Positions 24,663-37,041 of a stretch of 64,000 bases of DNA are shown in pieces. Origin of the DNA: Dactylellina haptotyla (lineage: Eukaryota; Ascomycota; Orbiliomycetes; Orbiliales; Orbiliaceae). The translations under genes and the position numbers were made by a program. Numbering within the stretch: position 1 is the first letter of the stretch; every line of letters begins with the position of its first letter. The notes under the pieces are model-generated. The model saw only the letters and a program-made list of their open reading frames with translations, did no database searches and was not told the origin of the DNA. The stretch is taken from the NCBI GenBank assembly GCA_031310005.1, contig CM062379.1:6696001-6760000 (forward strand). Direction: 5' to 3'.

Positions 24663-25915
24663 ATGCGCCTATTCGTCATACCGCTCACCCCGCGAAGGGC
24701 ATTCGTCTACGGTCACCGCGTGGTACAACCGGCTGCAAAGCCATCGATTCTAGATCGTGTTATTACGTACGTGGAACTCTGTGATTTCTCCGGCACTAGG
24801 TTGTGCTAATTTGGTGGTGGTGGGGTATAGGAAATCGAGCGATATCTGGTTGAAGTGGGAGAAACATGAGAAAGGCTGGCAGAAAAGACTTACTGTCTAT
24901 GGTAATGGGGTTAGCAATGTCATTCCTACCCCGATATACTGCGCAACCGATAACTAATATTTATCCGGTAGTTGCTCCGACGGATATCATACCAAGAATG
25001 GTAGCTAGACCACTCGTATCTCTATCTCTTATCTATGCGAACTGACAAAAATGGAGGTCTCTTAAATCGATACCGGCAATTCCTCGAAACGTACCCGATT
25101 CAGAACGGCAGAAAGTCCCAGTTATATACCCTCCCTCGGTGATGACGCAGGGCGAAATACCTGGCTTGTTACATAAACTAGGAACGGAGAAGAGCGGGTC
25201 GCACAAACGGCTTTTGACATGGTGTTTAATTGGGATGCCGATTACAGCGCCCTTCGGACTTATACCTTTGCAAGTGGCGCTCTTGGAGTTGGACAACGGT
25301 GAAAGTCGCTGGAAGCGGGCTGCTAACGACGACTTCGATAACTAGAATCCCGAATATCCCGTTTTTCTATCTTGCATTTAGAGGTACCTGGAATCTCATT
25401 CCAATCTCAATCTAGTTGAAAATACTTACTGAATATACGGACAATAGCTTATTCCCATTGGAGAGGTTCGACATGAATTGATTTACTCTAAAGGCTTTCG
25501 ATAGGTTACTAACTTGAATATTTACTATAGCGTTACAAGGTGGCCGTCACCTGGTGTTCCTCGTTAAAAATAAGCTTCTCGACCCTCAGCCAGATCCTCG
25601 TCTAGACGGAATATACAAATCAAAAATCGAAACCGTGGTTAAAGATATAAATCTCGATAGTGAAAAGATAGCAAAGGCGGCGGAAGCTGGAGTCTTAGAC
25701 GAAGCTGCTGAGGAGCATTTGAAGGAGGAGTTGGAGTTGATAGAACAACCTAAAGAAGTTCGCCTTACTGAAATTTCTCATTGCCGTAACGTTAGACTAA
25801 TTTTCTGGTTTAGATTGCCGAGGTCCTTGAGATACCGCAGCTAGTTGTCGAGCTAGAAAGGGCGTGCGAGCAAGTACATGAACAGCTAGAAGTGGGAAAG
25901 AAAAAGGAAAACTAG
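24663..25915 (+). CDS. Mitochondrial K+/H+ exchange-related protein (Mit_KHE1 family, yeast YDL183C-like)
   Basis: Members of this family are mitochondrial inner-membrane proteins needed for K+/H+ exchange. Eight small exons join in frame to 269 residues: 24663-24766, 24831-24909, 24972-25000, 25057-25269, 25346-25383, 25448-25465, 25531-25757, 25814-25915. Family landmarks appear only after splicing: the MRLFVIPLTPRRAFVYGHR start, the KWEKHEKGWQKRLTVYGN block, RISYQEWSLKSIP across exons 3-4, then IPNIPFFYLAFRAYSHWRA, where AYSHWR comes from an 18-nt exon. A hydrophobic segment (LLTWCLIGMPITAPFGLIP) fits a membrane helix. The exon 4 donor is GCAAGT, so that intron is GC-AG; a GT donor four bases later breaks the frame and the conserved motif. 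The C-terminus is an acidic/basic helix. Exon-rich structure is unusual beside its compact neighbours. Confidence 0.9.
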
Positions 25916-26345
25916 CTCTCATCAGTAGCCGATATTGTATAGCCGTAGTTAGATCTAGGTAAGAACAAAAGTCATATAGATGTTTGTTTTTAGAGCTCGA
26001 AGTTGTCATACTCGACTATTAATCCACTTCCACCAGTCGAGGATTATTAACAGCGCCTCCTTTCAGAAATTAAAATTTAACGCTTGTAGATATATGTTTA
26101 TAAATCGCATCTCTGTAGTCTTGGCATCGAACACCACGAAGCTTTGGTGGCATAAGCGCGAATTAAGTGGTGGTTGAGGTTTGAGGCCGAAGTTGCGCCG
26201 TTTTTGCCAAATGACCTCGTGTTTGCACATCTTCGCATGCTCTGTGCCTAGACTTGCATGCGTGCTCTAACCTGGGGTATATTGTGAACCTTGTCTCTCC
26301 TCATTGTTTTTTTTTACTAGTTAGATTTTATGACTAGATTATGAG
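25916..26345. other. Intergenic region
   Basis: A/T-rich spacer of 430 bp between the Mit_KHE1-family gene and the first secreted-protein gene, with a run of nine T about 40 bp before the next ATG. It must hold the promoter of that gene; I see no clear TATA box. Confidence 0.4.
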
Positions 26346-27364
26346 ATGGGACGTATTAAAATTTCTCTGGCGACGGTGTCATTTACTATATTCGCGGCCT
26401 TCTTTCCGCGAATAAACTGTCGGACTATCACCTTATACGAAAAAATCGCACCTCGTTGGAAAGAAGTTAATCCTGAAATAGTATTGCAATTCGATGACTG
26501 GACATCGCCGGAATGGTGGGAACAGGCATGTGTTGAGATTCCTGGAAGCGATAGTCATCAGAATACGGTATACGAGATACAATTTGATCCGGAGAATGTA
26601 AATCGTAAGTACGCCTCGAGGGACCATACTCTCCGGATCTAACATACTCAATATTAACACCGCGAATAGCTCGCTTTCCATACCTTATCGCTGGCGTCTA
26701 CATCTATCAGGGCAGTGGATGTCTGGGCCGCAGCATGTTCCGACCGATTGAGAACCCTTCTCCATTCTCTGGCCAATATTACCCTGATAATCACCTACTA
26801 GAAGACGAAGACCGTGAAGTTGTAAGCGAGTATACTGAGCCGACAACACCGAATTACTACGAATCAAAGAATCGCAATCTGGTGGAAGAAGGACTATCGA
26901 ATTTCGACCTATGGGCTAATTCACCAGATCCCTACGATCTCAGCCAGCAAGTCCCGAGTCCAGAACGCGACGGGTTTAGAAAGGAAGGTACCTCTATTGA
27001 TTGGGAAGCTTTCTTGGGTATTAAATCCCCTGCGTACGAAGAAACCGTGCCGTATTATTCCCATGAAATGGGTTGGGAGGACCCCGATAAACTTATAAAC
27101 TGGGGAGACGTGTATCCTGGGTCTCCGCCTCTTGGGCGATTCGAATCGGATTTGGGAAGTGCAGGGTCTGCGCCAAATGGCGAGTTACTTTACGGTCACC
27201 CTGTTGACGAAGTGTTTATCAATAATGCTGGTGAAAAGGATAATCCAGACAACGATGGAGTATATAGATACAATGTGTGGGCGCCACCAGCTGAAAACGA
27301 GCCCGCGGATGCCCCGCTAAGTATGAGAATTTTGGTGAATTGGTATGCGAGATATAAGTTTTAG
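26346..27364 (+). CDS. Secreted protein of unknown family, tandem paralogue A
   Basis: Two exons (26346-26604, 26670-27364) give 317 residues. Residues 1-25 form a secretion signal (basic start, then SLATVSFTIFAAFF and a cut near Cys25). The N-terminal domain is aromatic-rich and has two cysteines, C62 and C104, likely to pair. The intron lies in phase 1 right after VN, before PRF. The middle third (about 115-260) is acidic and rich in Pro, Tyr, Asp and Glu, and looks extended. A YNVW motif sits about 35 residues before the end. The next gene shares signal type, intron site and phase, cysteine spacing, YNxW motif and almost the same length, so the two are tandem paralogues. I recognise no known domain. 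A secreted effector or lectin-like role is only inference. Confidence 0.7.
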
Positions 27365-27705
27365 TAACTAGGCCTAGGAGCAACATAATATAAATTGAAT
27401 GCCATTGTATTCTCGAAAAAGAAAACTGTCGGCACATATTTTATATGCTGATACATTAGATAAAATCATGAAAGTGATTCGAATATTTCTCAGCTAGCAG
27501 TGTAGTCAAGCCATGACCATGTGAGGGGATTTCCCCCTTCCATGTTCACCAGGTGGAATAATATCTCACGCAACCCACTATCTCCGTCTCGTGTCTTCGT
27601 ATATCTGAATTTTACTAAGTTTACCCGTGTCTCTATATAAAAAATCCTTGTTGTAGTACTCAAAGTTGACATCTAACGTGGTTTTCGATTCAAGTACCAC
27701 CCAGT
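27365..27705. other. Short spacer between tandem paralogues
   Basis: A 341-bp A/T-rich spacer with no gene. It must serve as 3' end of the first and promoter of the second secreted-protein gene. Confidence 0.5.
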
Positions 27706-28741
27706 ATGTTCCCTGCCTACAACCGGCTAGGATTTTGGACCCTACCATGGGCTTTGGCCGCATTCTTTACTCAATTATTTGGAACCGAAGCTCGAACCCT
27801 CGGAGTTCTTCAAACGCAGCGACGATCTGATCCATCCAAGAGCACGGGGTGGCGAATAATAGCAGAAGAGTACACCAAATACACCGACTATGGCCCGGAG
27901 TGGACTGATACTGGTTGCGCAAATCTTCCAATGAATGGCTCAGACTGGGTTATCGAAAGGATAGATTACACGCCTCAGCAAGTCAATCGTAAGCATTGAA
28001 CTTCTTAAAATTTAGCTACTTAAGCTTAAATCAGGAACCTGAAAACTAAGTTATTACACCCCAATAGCAAGCTTTAGATGGTTCCTCAAAAGCATCACGG
28101 TATACCCAGGCAAAGACTGTAAATTTGATGACGATGACGAGCCACCATATCCCGTCAGAATCAATGTTGAGAATCTACATATCGATCGAGATATTGCCAC
28201 ATCATGGCTGCAGTCTAAGAATAAGCCTTACTGGGGCGTTGCGTATGATCCACAGGTACAAGAAGGCACCATTACGATCGAAGATCCAGGCCATCTGTTA
28301 GGGTGGAAAATGACGGCCGACGAAGAACTCGGCGTAGGAAACCGACGCGGACAGGATTTTATTAACAATTTAGCGTTACATATGCAGCGTGATGAAAGGA
28401 ACGTTCAACGGGGCTATATGGCCGATGTTGACATAGAATCGGACTTTGCAAGCTTTGAATCCGGTGATGACTGGAGTGGAGATCTCGGTCCAAGTAAACT
28501 AGACAAACAAGAAGTGTTTGAAGATGCAAAATCTTCACCAAAAGATGAAACTACGGAGTATAATATCTGGCCGCAGCACAAGTTTTCCGGGCAGATGAGC
28601 ATATGGTTTTCATCGGACCCAAGGTACTTTCATGTTGATCAATCTGAAGAATGGAGAAATAGGGAGGACATCGGGGAGGTTAAAGTTCCCTTTCAGCCGA
28701 TAACGGGAGGCTCATTGGTTGATAATATGGACAACTATTAA
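27706..28741 (+). CDS. Secreted protein of unknown family, tandem paralogue B
   Basis: Two exons (27706-27988, 28068-28741) give 318 residues. A signal peptide (residues 1 to about 29, core LPWALAAFFTQLFGTEA) precedes a mature domain with C71 and C112, 41 residues apart; the upstream paralogue has 42. Aligned blocks include C-x-x-(I/L)-P, then a hydrophobic strand ending in P-x-x-VNP-x-F, then Y-x-G-x-x-C. The intron falls at the same codon and phase. The later part is acidic and contains YNIW, matching YNVW of the neighbour. Outside these blocks the two proteins are very different, so the duplication is old or the pair evolves fast. No known enzyme motif is visible. Confidence 0.7.
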
Positions 28742-30033
28742 TGAAATATTAAGTCTAACTAATTTTTATCTTTTATTTAGAATGCGGTCTGGAATATCCT
28801 GTAAGTAGTACTACCATGCGACTATTGATTTTTAAATTGATACTGGACTTAAGTCGACTAGGGCTTGGTTGCTTTAGACGAGTACCTCCGCTGGGTGATG
28901 CTTATCTTGGTGCCTCTGAAATAAGTTATTAAGCATCTATATATCCTCTGTCCGAAAAAGGTCTAAATATACGAGGACAAGCGAGTAATAAAATAGCGGC
29001 AAGGTGAATCACGAGATTTCGACCGAGAAATGGGAGAATAAGACTGTGATCTCGTGAACATGAAATTGCGTAGTTTGTGTTGTTCCGCCCCAATCGAAGT
29101 ACTAGATAACCATACTGTATTAATATGTATTGCTATATAGGTTTTCTTGCCAATTGCCTCAGCAAGGGGTAATATCCTAGCCTGCATAACGGCGTATCGT
29201 GCCGGTAAATGTACCCTAGTCGTACGTTTACTCATGTCGCCTTTCGCCTACCTTAGCCTTAAGCCAAACCAAACATTATTCCGCCAAAGTAGCGAGAAAG
29301 CTTTCGAAAGTGTATATCTTTGTCACGCAAAGCGGCTGTGTATGCAAGTTAACTAGTTATTCAACGTAGGATACCCTGAAATCGGTTCCATGTCATCTTT
29401 CCTTTGGAAATGCCATATTTTCTCCGGAGGCTGATGAATGGGATGTCTGAACCCTTGTAAAACTCGGATCCAAGCTTTGCTAGTGGAGAATCGGCCCGTC
29501 TAACGACGATACAAATAAGCTTGTTCCTGCATAACGCTTTGGGAGCTTCGGTATTGCTAAGTCCGCTATCAGCTATGTCAAGACTTTTGCGAGTACTACA
29601 ATATGCCTGAAAAGTTCCCCCAGAACAATCTGATAACTTTAACTGCCGTTACAAGGGGCTCTAACACTGGCAAAATGCCAAAATAATAAGCACGCATATG
29701 TCGCAATGAATATCCTTGGTCCGGTCCCCGTGATCTACGGGACTTCCCAGTGAACAAAATTGTTGGCACTGTAGGTAGCTATAGGCCGTCTCAATGTCAA
29801 ATTATTGGTTACTCAGTGGTTGAACCTTTCGTCCGGAATCGTCCGGAAATATCCTGAAGTCTACCTACACTATGTATTTTGGGGGCATCTAACCCTCGGA
29901 ATACGAGTATAAAATCAATACCGTTTCTCTGATCCAAACTTCAATCTTTTGGATACACTTACCAAAGGTTATAATCGTACCTAAATATAGAAACTTTAAT
30001 CGAATTCTAGATTTTAGAAGAAAAATCGCCAAC
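28742..30033. other. Intergenic region
   Basis: No supported gene in 1.3 kb. The sequence is A/T-rich with only short frames. The last 100 bases should contain the CBM1-protein promoter and leader. Confidence 0.45.
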
Positions 30034-30798
30034 ATGAAGTACTTACTGGCATCTGTGCTTCTCGCCTCAAGTGTGAGCGCTGTCGCGATCGAGCCACGAC
30101 AAGCGACTACAACATTGGCGACTATCAAGTCCACGCCCGCTCCACCAACAATGCCAATCCGTACTACTACTAAAACCACAAAAACCACAAAAACCACGAC
30201 GACCAAGACTACCAAGACGTCTAAAACAACTACAACCAAGAAGACAACAACTTCCAAAACAACCAAAACAACCAAAACTTCTTCCGCTACTACAACGACG
30301 GTTCCAACTACTACCACTCCGGTGACATTACCTCCTTCAAGTTCCACGACGACTTCTGCTCCACCAACGAACACTGGCTGTGCTGTTGCCCTGTGGGGTC
30401 AATGCGGAGGCCAAGGCTTTACTGGATGTACAGTCTGCGTAAGTTCATCGCAATCTCAATCTACTTGAACAAAAGGAACCTTGACAACGTACTTGAACTC
30501 CAATTAATCATAATGTATAACTTAGGCAAACAAGAACTGTATCAGGTTCAACGAATGGGGTTCATTCTGCGAGCCAATTGAAAACACGCCCGGCTGTGTG
30601 GTTGCTACTGGATCGCAGTGTGGAGGACAAGGCTGGACAGGCTGTACTGAATGTGTGAGTTAATTACACCGATTAATATCATGATATCATACCCTTGGCT
30701 CCCTAAGAGATACTGACCAGAGTTTTTCCCCCTTCGTTTAGCTTGGAGCATCCTGCGTCTATATTGATGACACTATGTCTGTCTGCCAACTCTCTTAG
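30034..30798 (+). CDS. Secreted protein with two CBM1-like modules
   Basis: Three exons (30034-30438, 30526-30654, 30742-30798) give 196 residues. Residues 1-18 are a signal peptide followed by a likely Kex2 site (EPRQ). Residues about 44-82 are an almost pure Thr/Lys linker, then a Thr/Ser/Pro stretch to about 113, which is likely O-glycosylated. Two cysteine-rich modules follow (about 116-151 and 159-194). Each begins with the fungal cellulose-binding signature (QCGGQGFTGC and QCGGQGWTGC). They keep six cysteines each, but the aromatic face differs from classical CBM1. Both introns cut directly after the same conserved cysteine of each module, in phase 0, so the modules arose by copying an intron-bearing unit. 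There is no catalytic domain; it may bind cellulose or chitin, or shield the fungal wall. Confidence 0.85.
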
Positions 30799-32132
30799 GT
30801 CTAACTACACGGTGCTAAAGCGTTTGATGGATACATGCCCTCGTTCGGATTTCAACATGCTTGTCCTTGTCAAGCAGAGGAAATACACTTATTATCTAGA
30901 CGGGTAGTAATCCAGTATAAATAAACTAAATTAGTTTCAATGTGCGGAATACAACGCAATAGGTACCAAAGTATCTCCAGAAGTGGTAGAAAGAAGTTTT
31001 GGATTTTGTATGTACATACTGTCACATTCCGTAAATAGGTACTTTTAAATTTGCATTTATTGGTCGAATATTCCTTCTTTCGCATGGTCTAATATATAAC
31101 TGAACACAGCTGTGGTCCAGCTTGCCGCGTTGTGTTGCTGCCATCGGCATCGCGAACAACAGTGTCTCTGAATATCATGAATATTGAATTCAAGTATTGT
31201 CATCGACGAAATTGGCTTATTCTAAGAATTCCCACTGACTGAGTGACGTCGCAAGCCCAGAGAGTGTGCTTTCACATTAATAATATCGCCAAAAGGCGAC
31301 CAGGAATATGCATGCAGTTTGTGCCGGTCGTGCGCTACAGTGGGGCATATCAGTTTTCAAAGAATGATCAGAGATGTTAATACATGCATGATGAACTGGC
31401 GTTGCGGAACGCTATTGGCCGCCAGCACTGGTTTGTGGTAATTTTTTGGGACACGTCGAGTCTCACTACATAACACGGCGATGCTTGAATCAGAACGGAG
31501 AACTAGAAATTTGAGGAAAAAAGAGAGTATCTCAGTTTTATGCGTAAATAAAGGATTATATATGTTTCTCTTTTCAAAATCTCTGCGATACGTGTTTGGT
31601 ATAAAGTTCATAGATCGTGAATTCTCAGAGAGGTATATGAGTCCGTAGAAGATCTGATTTTGAAGTGCTTAGGCTATAATACGGAAGCCAATTGTTGGGG
31701 AACTGCCACAGGGTTTGAAAAGCGGGACGGGTAGGCAGAAATTCGAACTTGCCAAATCGGATCTACTGATGGCATCCGACACTTTGCAGTGCAGGCTATG
31801 CTAGAACATGCATATGTAGCAGTGATGATAGCATGCAATATACAATCTTTATATTTCAAGAAACAAATGTTTTTTACACAACGTGGGGTATCATAGGCCG
31901 AAATTCTGGGGATTCGCTGGCAATTTCGCAAAAATCATGCCACGAAAGATAATCAATTATAGATATAAGTATGATCACAAGAACCCTATCCCATTCCGCT
32001 CTGGTTAGAAGTGTAATCTTTTTTTTCGAGTGTCCGCTATTCCGCAGCCCCAGATACTGCTCCACCGTATAGAGTACATCCGACTCCCATTAGTGTCCCG
32101 CGATCCGCCCCACCCCCTTGGTGCTTCCTCCA
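30799..32132. other. Intergenic region
   Basis: A/T-rich, with no supported gene, tRNA or repeat. Confidence 0.45.
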
Positions 32133-34143
32133 ATGAGTGAATCATCAGGCGACGGATCTGGTTCCCCAATCGGAGACCGAGTATGGCGTATATGGCCCCG
32201 GGACTGCGTCCGAGACGATAGACTGTACACCGACATTGACGGAAAGCACGACTCCAACCTCCTCTCCGAAATATCCAAAAACCGCCTCTTCAGTGAGATA
32301 GCCGAAGCTAGTATTCCCGTTAGCTTGTACACATCGGCAGGATGGGGCAGAATATCAGTATCCGAGGAGGAGCTAGAAAATGGGAAATCAGTGCGGACGT
32401 TAACGATCAAAACTCTGCATGATCTGGAGACTCATCTCGATTCGGTCCATCTTGAGTCACCGGCGCAGACAATATCATAGTAAGGAAATCTCACAAAAAT
32501 CCTTGGTCGATTTTGCATATATATGTTTGTGCGGTGGTGGATAAGGTGGGGGATTTGTGTTTTTTTCCCAGTCACTGAAACCTTGGGTTCAGCTTTATCG
32601 AGTCGGATTTCTCTTGGGGGCGACTACGGATCAGCGAAGAAATCGCCAGAAGGCTATTCGCTTCCTTCTCCGTTCACCAGCAGTTTATTTCGGTGCTTTC
32701 AGCGTTCGGGGATAAGACCAGTACCGTCGAACAGAGCTACCTGACCTACTTTGATCGGATTCAAATACTCAACCCATTCAGAACATTCAAGCCCACGGAT
32801 TCGGCTATATTCTCGCAAACATGCGGTTACGGTAAATAATATAGCATAAAATCCATCCGAGTATCATACAGCTTGGGATTCCTCTAATGGATATTTTTCA
32901 GACCTCGGTTACCTCTTCAAATATGTCGACCGCCACGGCAGAGAAACTCCGAAGGACCCCTTCGCGATCCGGCAGACAGGCGTGTATCATAAATACGACC
33001 CTCAAACGAAACGGTCAGTCTGGATATTCATCCAGCCATCAGAAAGCCTTAAGGAAAGACTGGAGGCACTCTTCACACGATATAAAGATAATCCGATCGA
33101 TCTCGCACTGCAAGTTGAAATCCACTTTCTCGTTGTAACCCACGGAGCGAAAAATTGGCGGCCGTATATAAAGTATCTCGAGGAGCTGTTCGATAAAGTT
33201 GTAAGATTCCCGCACATAATATGTCACTAACATCATATAAGCAACCGCTAATGGGAATGCGCGGTATAGAACCAAAACGTATTATCGGTCTCCACATCGT
33301 CCGAGTCCGAGTCTGAGTCCCCGCCGGCGACGAAATTGAATATTACGGATATCCGCGATATATACTCCTTCACTGATAAACTGCGGGTAATCTTGCAACT
33401 CATCCAGATGAACTACCAGCTTGCAAAGAAAATACAACAGTTGTTACGTCGTTTGAGGAATAGGTGGATCCAAGAGCCTGCTTTGCCCGTTTTAACACCG
33501 AGACTGGATGATGTTTGCGACCGATTCGAGCAGCATCTTTACGAGTTGTCGGGTCACGAAGCGCGGATATATTCTCTGCTGGAGAGGGCGAAGGATGTTT
33601 CCGGATTGGTACGTGATTTCTCTGCTCATAGCTTACAACATGGCCGAAAATTACTAACATTTCCTCCTAGATTCAGCATACACTAGGATTTAAAACAGAA
33701 GAGCTGGGCAGAGCAAGGGATGTTAAACTCGGCAAGCTGGTGGTATCAGCAGCCAGCCAGAAGAGACCATTGGTGGTTTCTGTAGCAAAGCCTGATCCGA
33801 GGGACGTTCGGAGCACAAGAATTTCTACTATTCTAGCATTTGTATTTCTTCCTGGAATATTAATTGCTGTAAGTAACACCGCTGCGAGGGTTGCGCACTA
33901 GAAACAAAACTAACAAGGATTTATTGATAGTCCATTTTCGCTACCAATTTTTTCTCATTCAACCCCGAAACGAAACATCTCACCATAGCTTCCAACCTAT
34001 GGATATATTTCCTGATATCGGTCCCGATTACGTGTATCTTACCAATACTATGGATGGCATGGAATTACAGACGGCGAATGTTCCGTGGAAAACAAACCCC
34101 CAAGGATAAAGATATGGATATGGAAAAACAGGAAGGCCTGTGA
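32133..34143 (+). CDS. Fungal CorA-like membrane protein
   Basis: Six exons (32133-32479, 32593-32831, 32902-33200, 33270-33608, 33671-33868, 33931-34143) give 544 residues. The N-terminal two thirds are soluble, with an FIESDFSWGRLRIS motif across the first splice and later VWIFIQPSES, matching the large group of fungal proteins with a CorA-like magnesium-transporter fold. A helical region (about 340-400) leads to two C-terminal membrane segments, ILAFVFLPGILIASIFATNFF and WIYFLISVPITCILPILW. Between them the true CorA proteins carry Gly-Met-Asn; here the place reads Ala-Thr-Asn, so ion transport is unproven. The short tail is charged. The first intron acceptor was chosen because an earlier one leads straight into a stop. 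It is convergent with SFM1, 138 bp apart. Confidence 0.75.
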
Positions 34144-34281
34144 AGGGAGATAGAGAGGCGGAAAGATAGAGAGAATACGAATATTATCTTATTTGCTTTG
34201 TGCTAAACCATGCTTCTTAGGAGATATATATATCCTGCAATTCTCTTCAATAATGACCCAATATCAAGCTGTTATATTCTT

Positions 34282-35298
34282 TCACATCATATCGCCGAAT
34301 CCCTTATTGCTATCTTCCTTTATCAGATCGACCATTCCCTACCTTTTGTTAGTTTGGTTTTTCACTCTGTGTACGCTAGGGGGAGAATAAATGATAAGAC
34401 TTACAGGTGGCATAATTGGCGCACCGTCTTCGGTCTTGACGTAACGGAACGGCATCTCTGTCGCTTCGTTCTTAGAGAACTTGAGTTCCGGGAAGTCGAC
34501 GAATGGGATCTTGTCGAGCGGGACTTTCCATTTACTTGTCAGCGGAGTGTCTAGAGAATATACCTGACGTTTTAATTGGTGAATTTATGCATACTCTTGT
34601 CCTCTACTACGAGTCTTGTGACTCTGACTGCTGTGTCCGTAGTCATCTGGACGGGCCCGAGGCGGCGGCCGGTAAATCCGTATTTTCTGAGTTCAGCTGT
34701 TCGGTCTATAATATAGAAGTTAGACGTTTCCGACTCATCAGATATATCAATTTTCCAATTCTTACCTCTCGGTGGATCATCTCCTACAAGCCAGTAAGAA
34801 TTTACAAGTTAGTGTCATCATATAAAACAGCATGCCTAGAACTTCTTCGAGCTTAAAGATCCCAGCCTTCTCGCAAGATATATGCATCTATAACTTGTCC
34901 ATTCTCGTCCCCACCCAAAAAAGTAAAATAAAATAAAAGGCGAGTGCCTACCAACCCAATATCCCCCCAAACACGAACCACCGAAACGTCTCCCCATCCT
35001 CGGGATTCATATCCTTCTCCGCCCTAGGATCCAACAACACGACCTCCTCGGGCTTCAACCCGGCGAGCTTGATAACCTCCTCCGTTGTCGCATGTAGGTT
35101 CTTATGTGCTGTTAATTCAGCCGGCAGGTTCTGATATAACTCCTCCGGGAGCGAGGTAAGGTGGAATGTGGGCGATGGGGTCTCGACGGTGTCGGTCTTG
35201 GGGATGCTTTCTTCCGCGATGGTGAGGTACTCGAGTTTCGACCAGGCTTCGAGTTCTGCGTCGAGGTGTTCGACAACGTAGTGTTTTGGTGTCGTCAT
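34282..35298 (-). CDS. SFM1: SPOUT-type protein arginine methyltransferase Sfm1
   Basis: In yeast Sfm1 methylates Arg146 of ribosomal protein Rps3, using S-adenosylmethionine. Five exons on the minus strand (34956-35298, 34766-34783, 34595-34705, 34405-34550, 34282-34338) give 224 residues, against 213 in yeast. The conserved opening KHYVVEHLDAELEAW, the VVLLDPRA block and the knot signature FVFGGILGDDPPRDR are clear. The last motif is assembled from three exons, with an 18-nt microexon giving DDPPR. Further on, GPVQMTTDTAVRVT and FVDFPELKFSKNEATEMPFRYV are also family hallmarks. The exon 3-4 junction inserts a short TPLTSKW segment not seen in yeast; a different splice there is possible. It lies tail-to-tail with the CorA-like gene and in tandem with the Rab6 gene. 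Confidence 0.93.
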
Positions 35299-35981
35299 TT
35301 TCCCCCTCTTGTTTGTACTCTTTTCTTTATTTTATAATAAATTATAAAAGGAACAAAAATATACTCTAGATTCTGTTTATATTCCTTGAATATCTGTGAT
35401 ATTGAAGATTGAAGATACTAAATGTGGGAAAGTGTTGGAAAATTTTTGCAGGGCGTGGGGTTTGCGCGGGAGGTTATCTTAGCGAGATCGAGTCGGACGA
35501 GGGCCGCAAGAACGGGCAAAAGATCAGATTTAAGTTCCAAGAGCGGCACCTTTTTAGATTTCTGAATATGAGATACTAGATTACTATTCCGATCTTTTTC
35601 CCTTATTTTCCATCGCTCTAACGCACACACGTTCATCATAGGACTACAGGGCATGATAATAATAATAAGAATCGTAGAAAAAAGAAGAGGAGGGGAAGGG
35701 ACATTAACAGCAGGAGTTACAAAAATAAGCTGATTAAGTCAACTACAAAGAGATTATTATCTATGATGGAGAAAACGGTATTTCAGGTCATCGTCGTAGT
35801 CATTCCAAAAAAGAGTGGGTGATCTTCAAGAAAGTGTAAGAACGTTCAAACCCGCTTCAAAAAAAAGAAGAGTAGTTGGCTGTTTTTTCCCATATCCATT
35901 TCTTCAAAATACCAAAAAAAGTGCTTTGTCGTCTAGGTAAATACATCCTTTTCGGGGATTCCTGTCGTGTTGGTGGTACAT
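35299..35981. other. Intergenic region
   Basis: Spacer between SFM1 and the upstream Rab6-type gene on the same strand. It contains A-rich and AAAAG-type stretches and no gene. Confidence 0.5.

Positions 35982-37041
<1,060 letters not shown>

Noticed and set aside
29889-30374. 161-codon Val-rich open frame on the minus strand
   Set aside because: It is the reverse of the Thr/Lys-coding linker of the CBM1 protein; its Val runs come from ACC/ACT codons read backwards.
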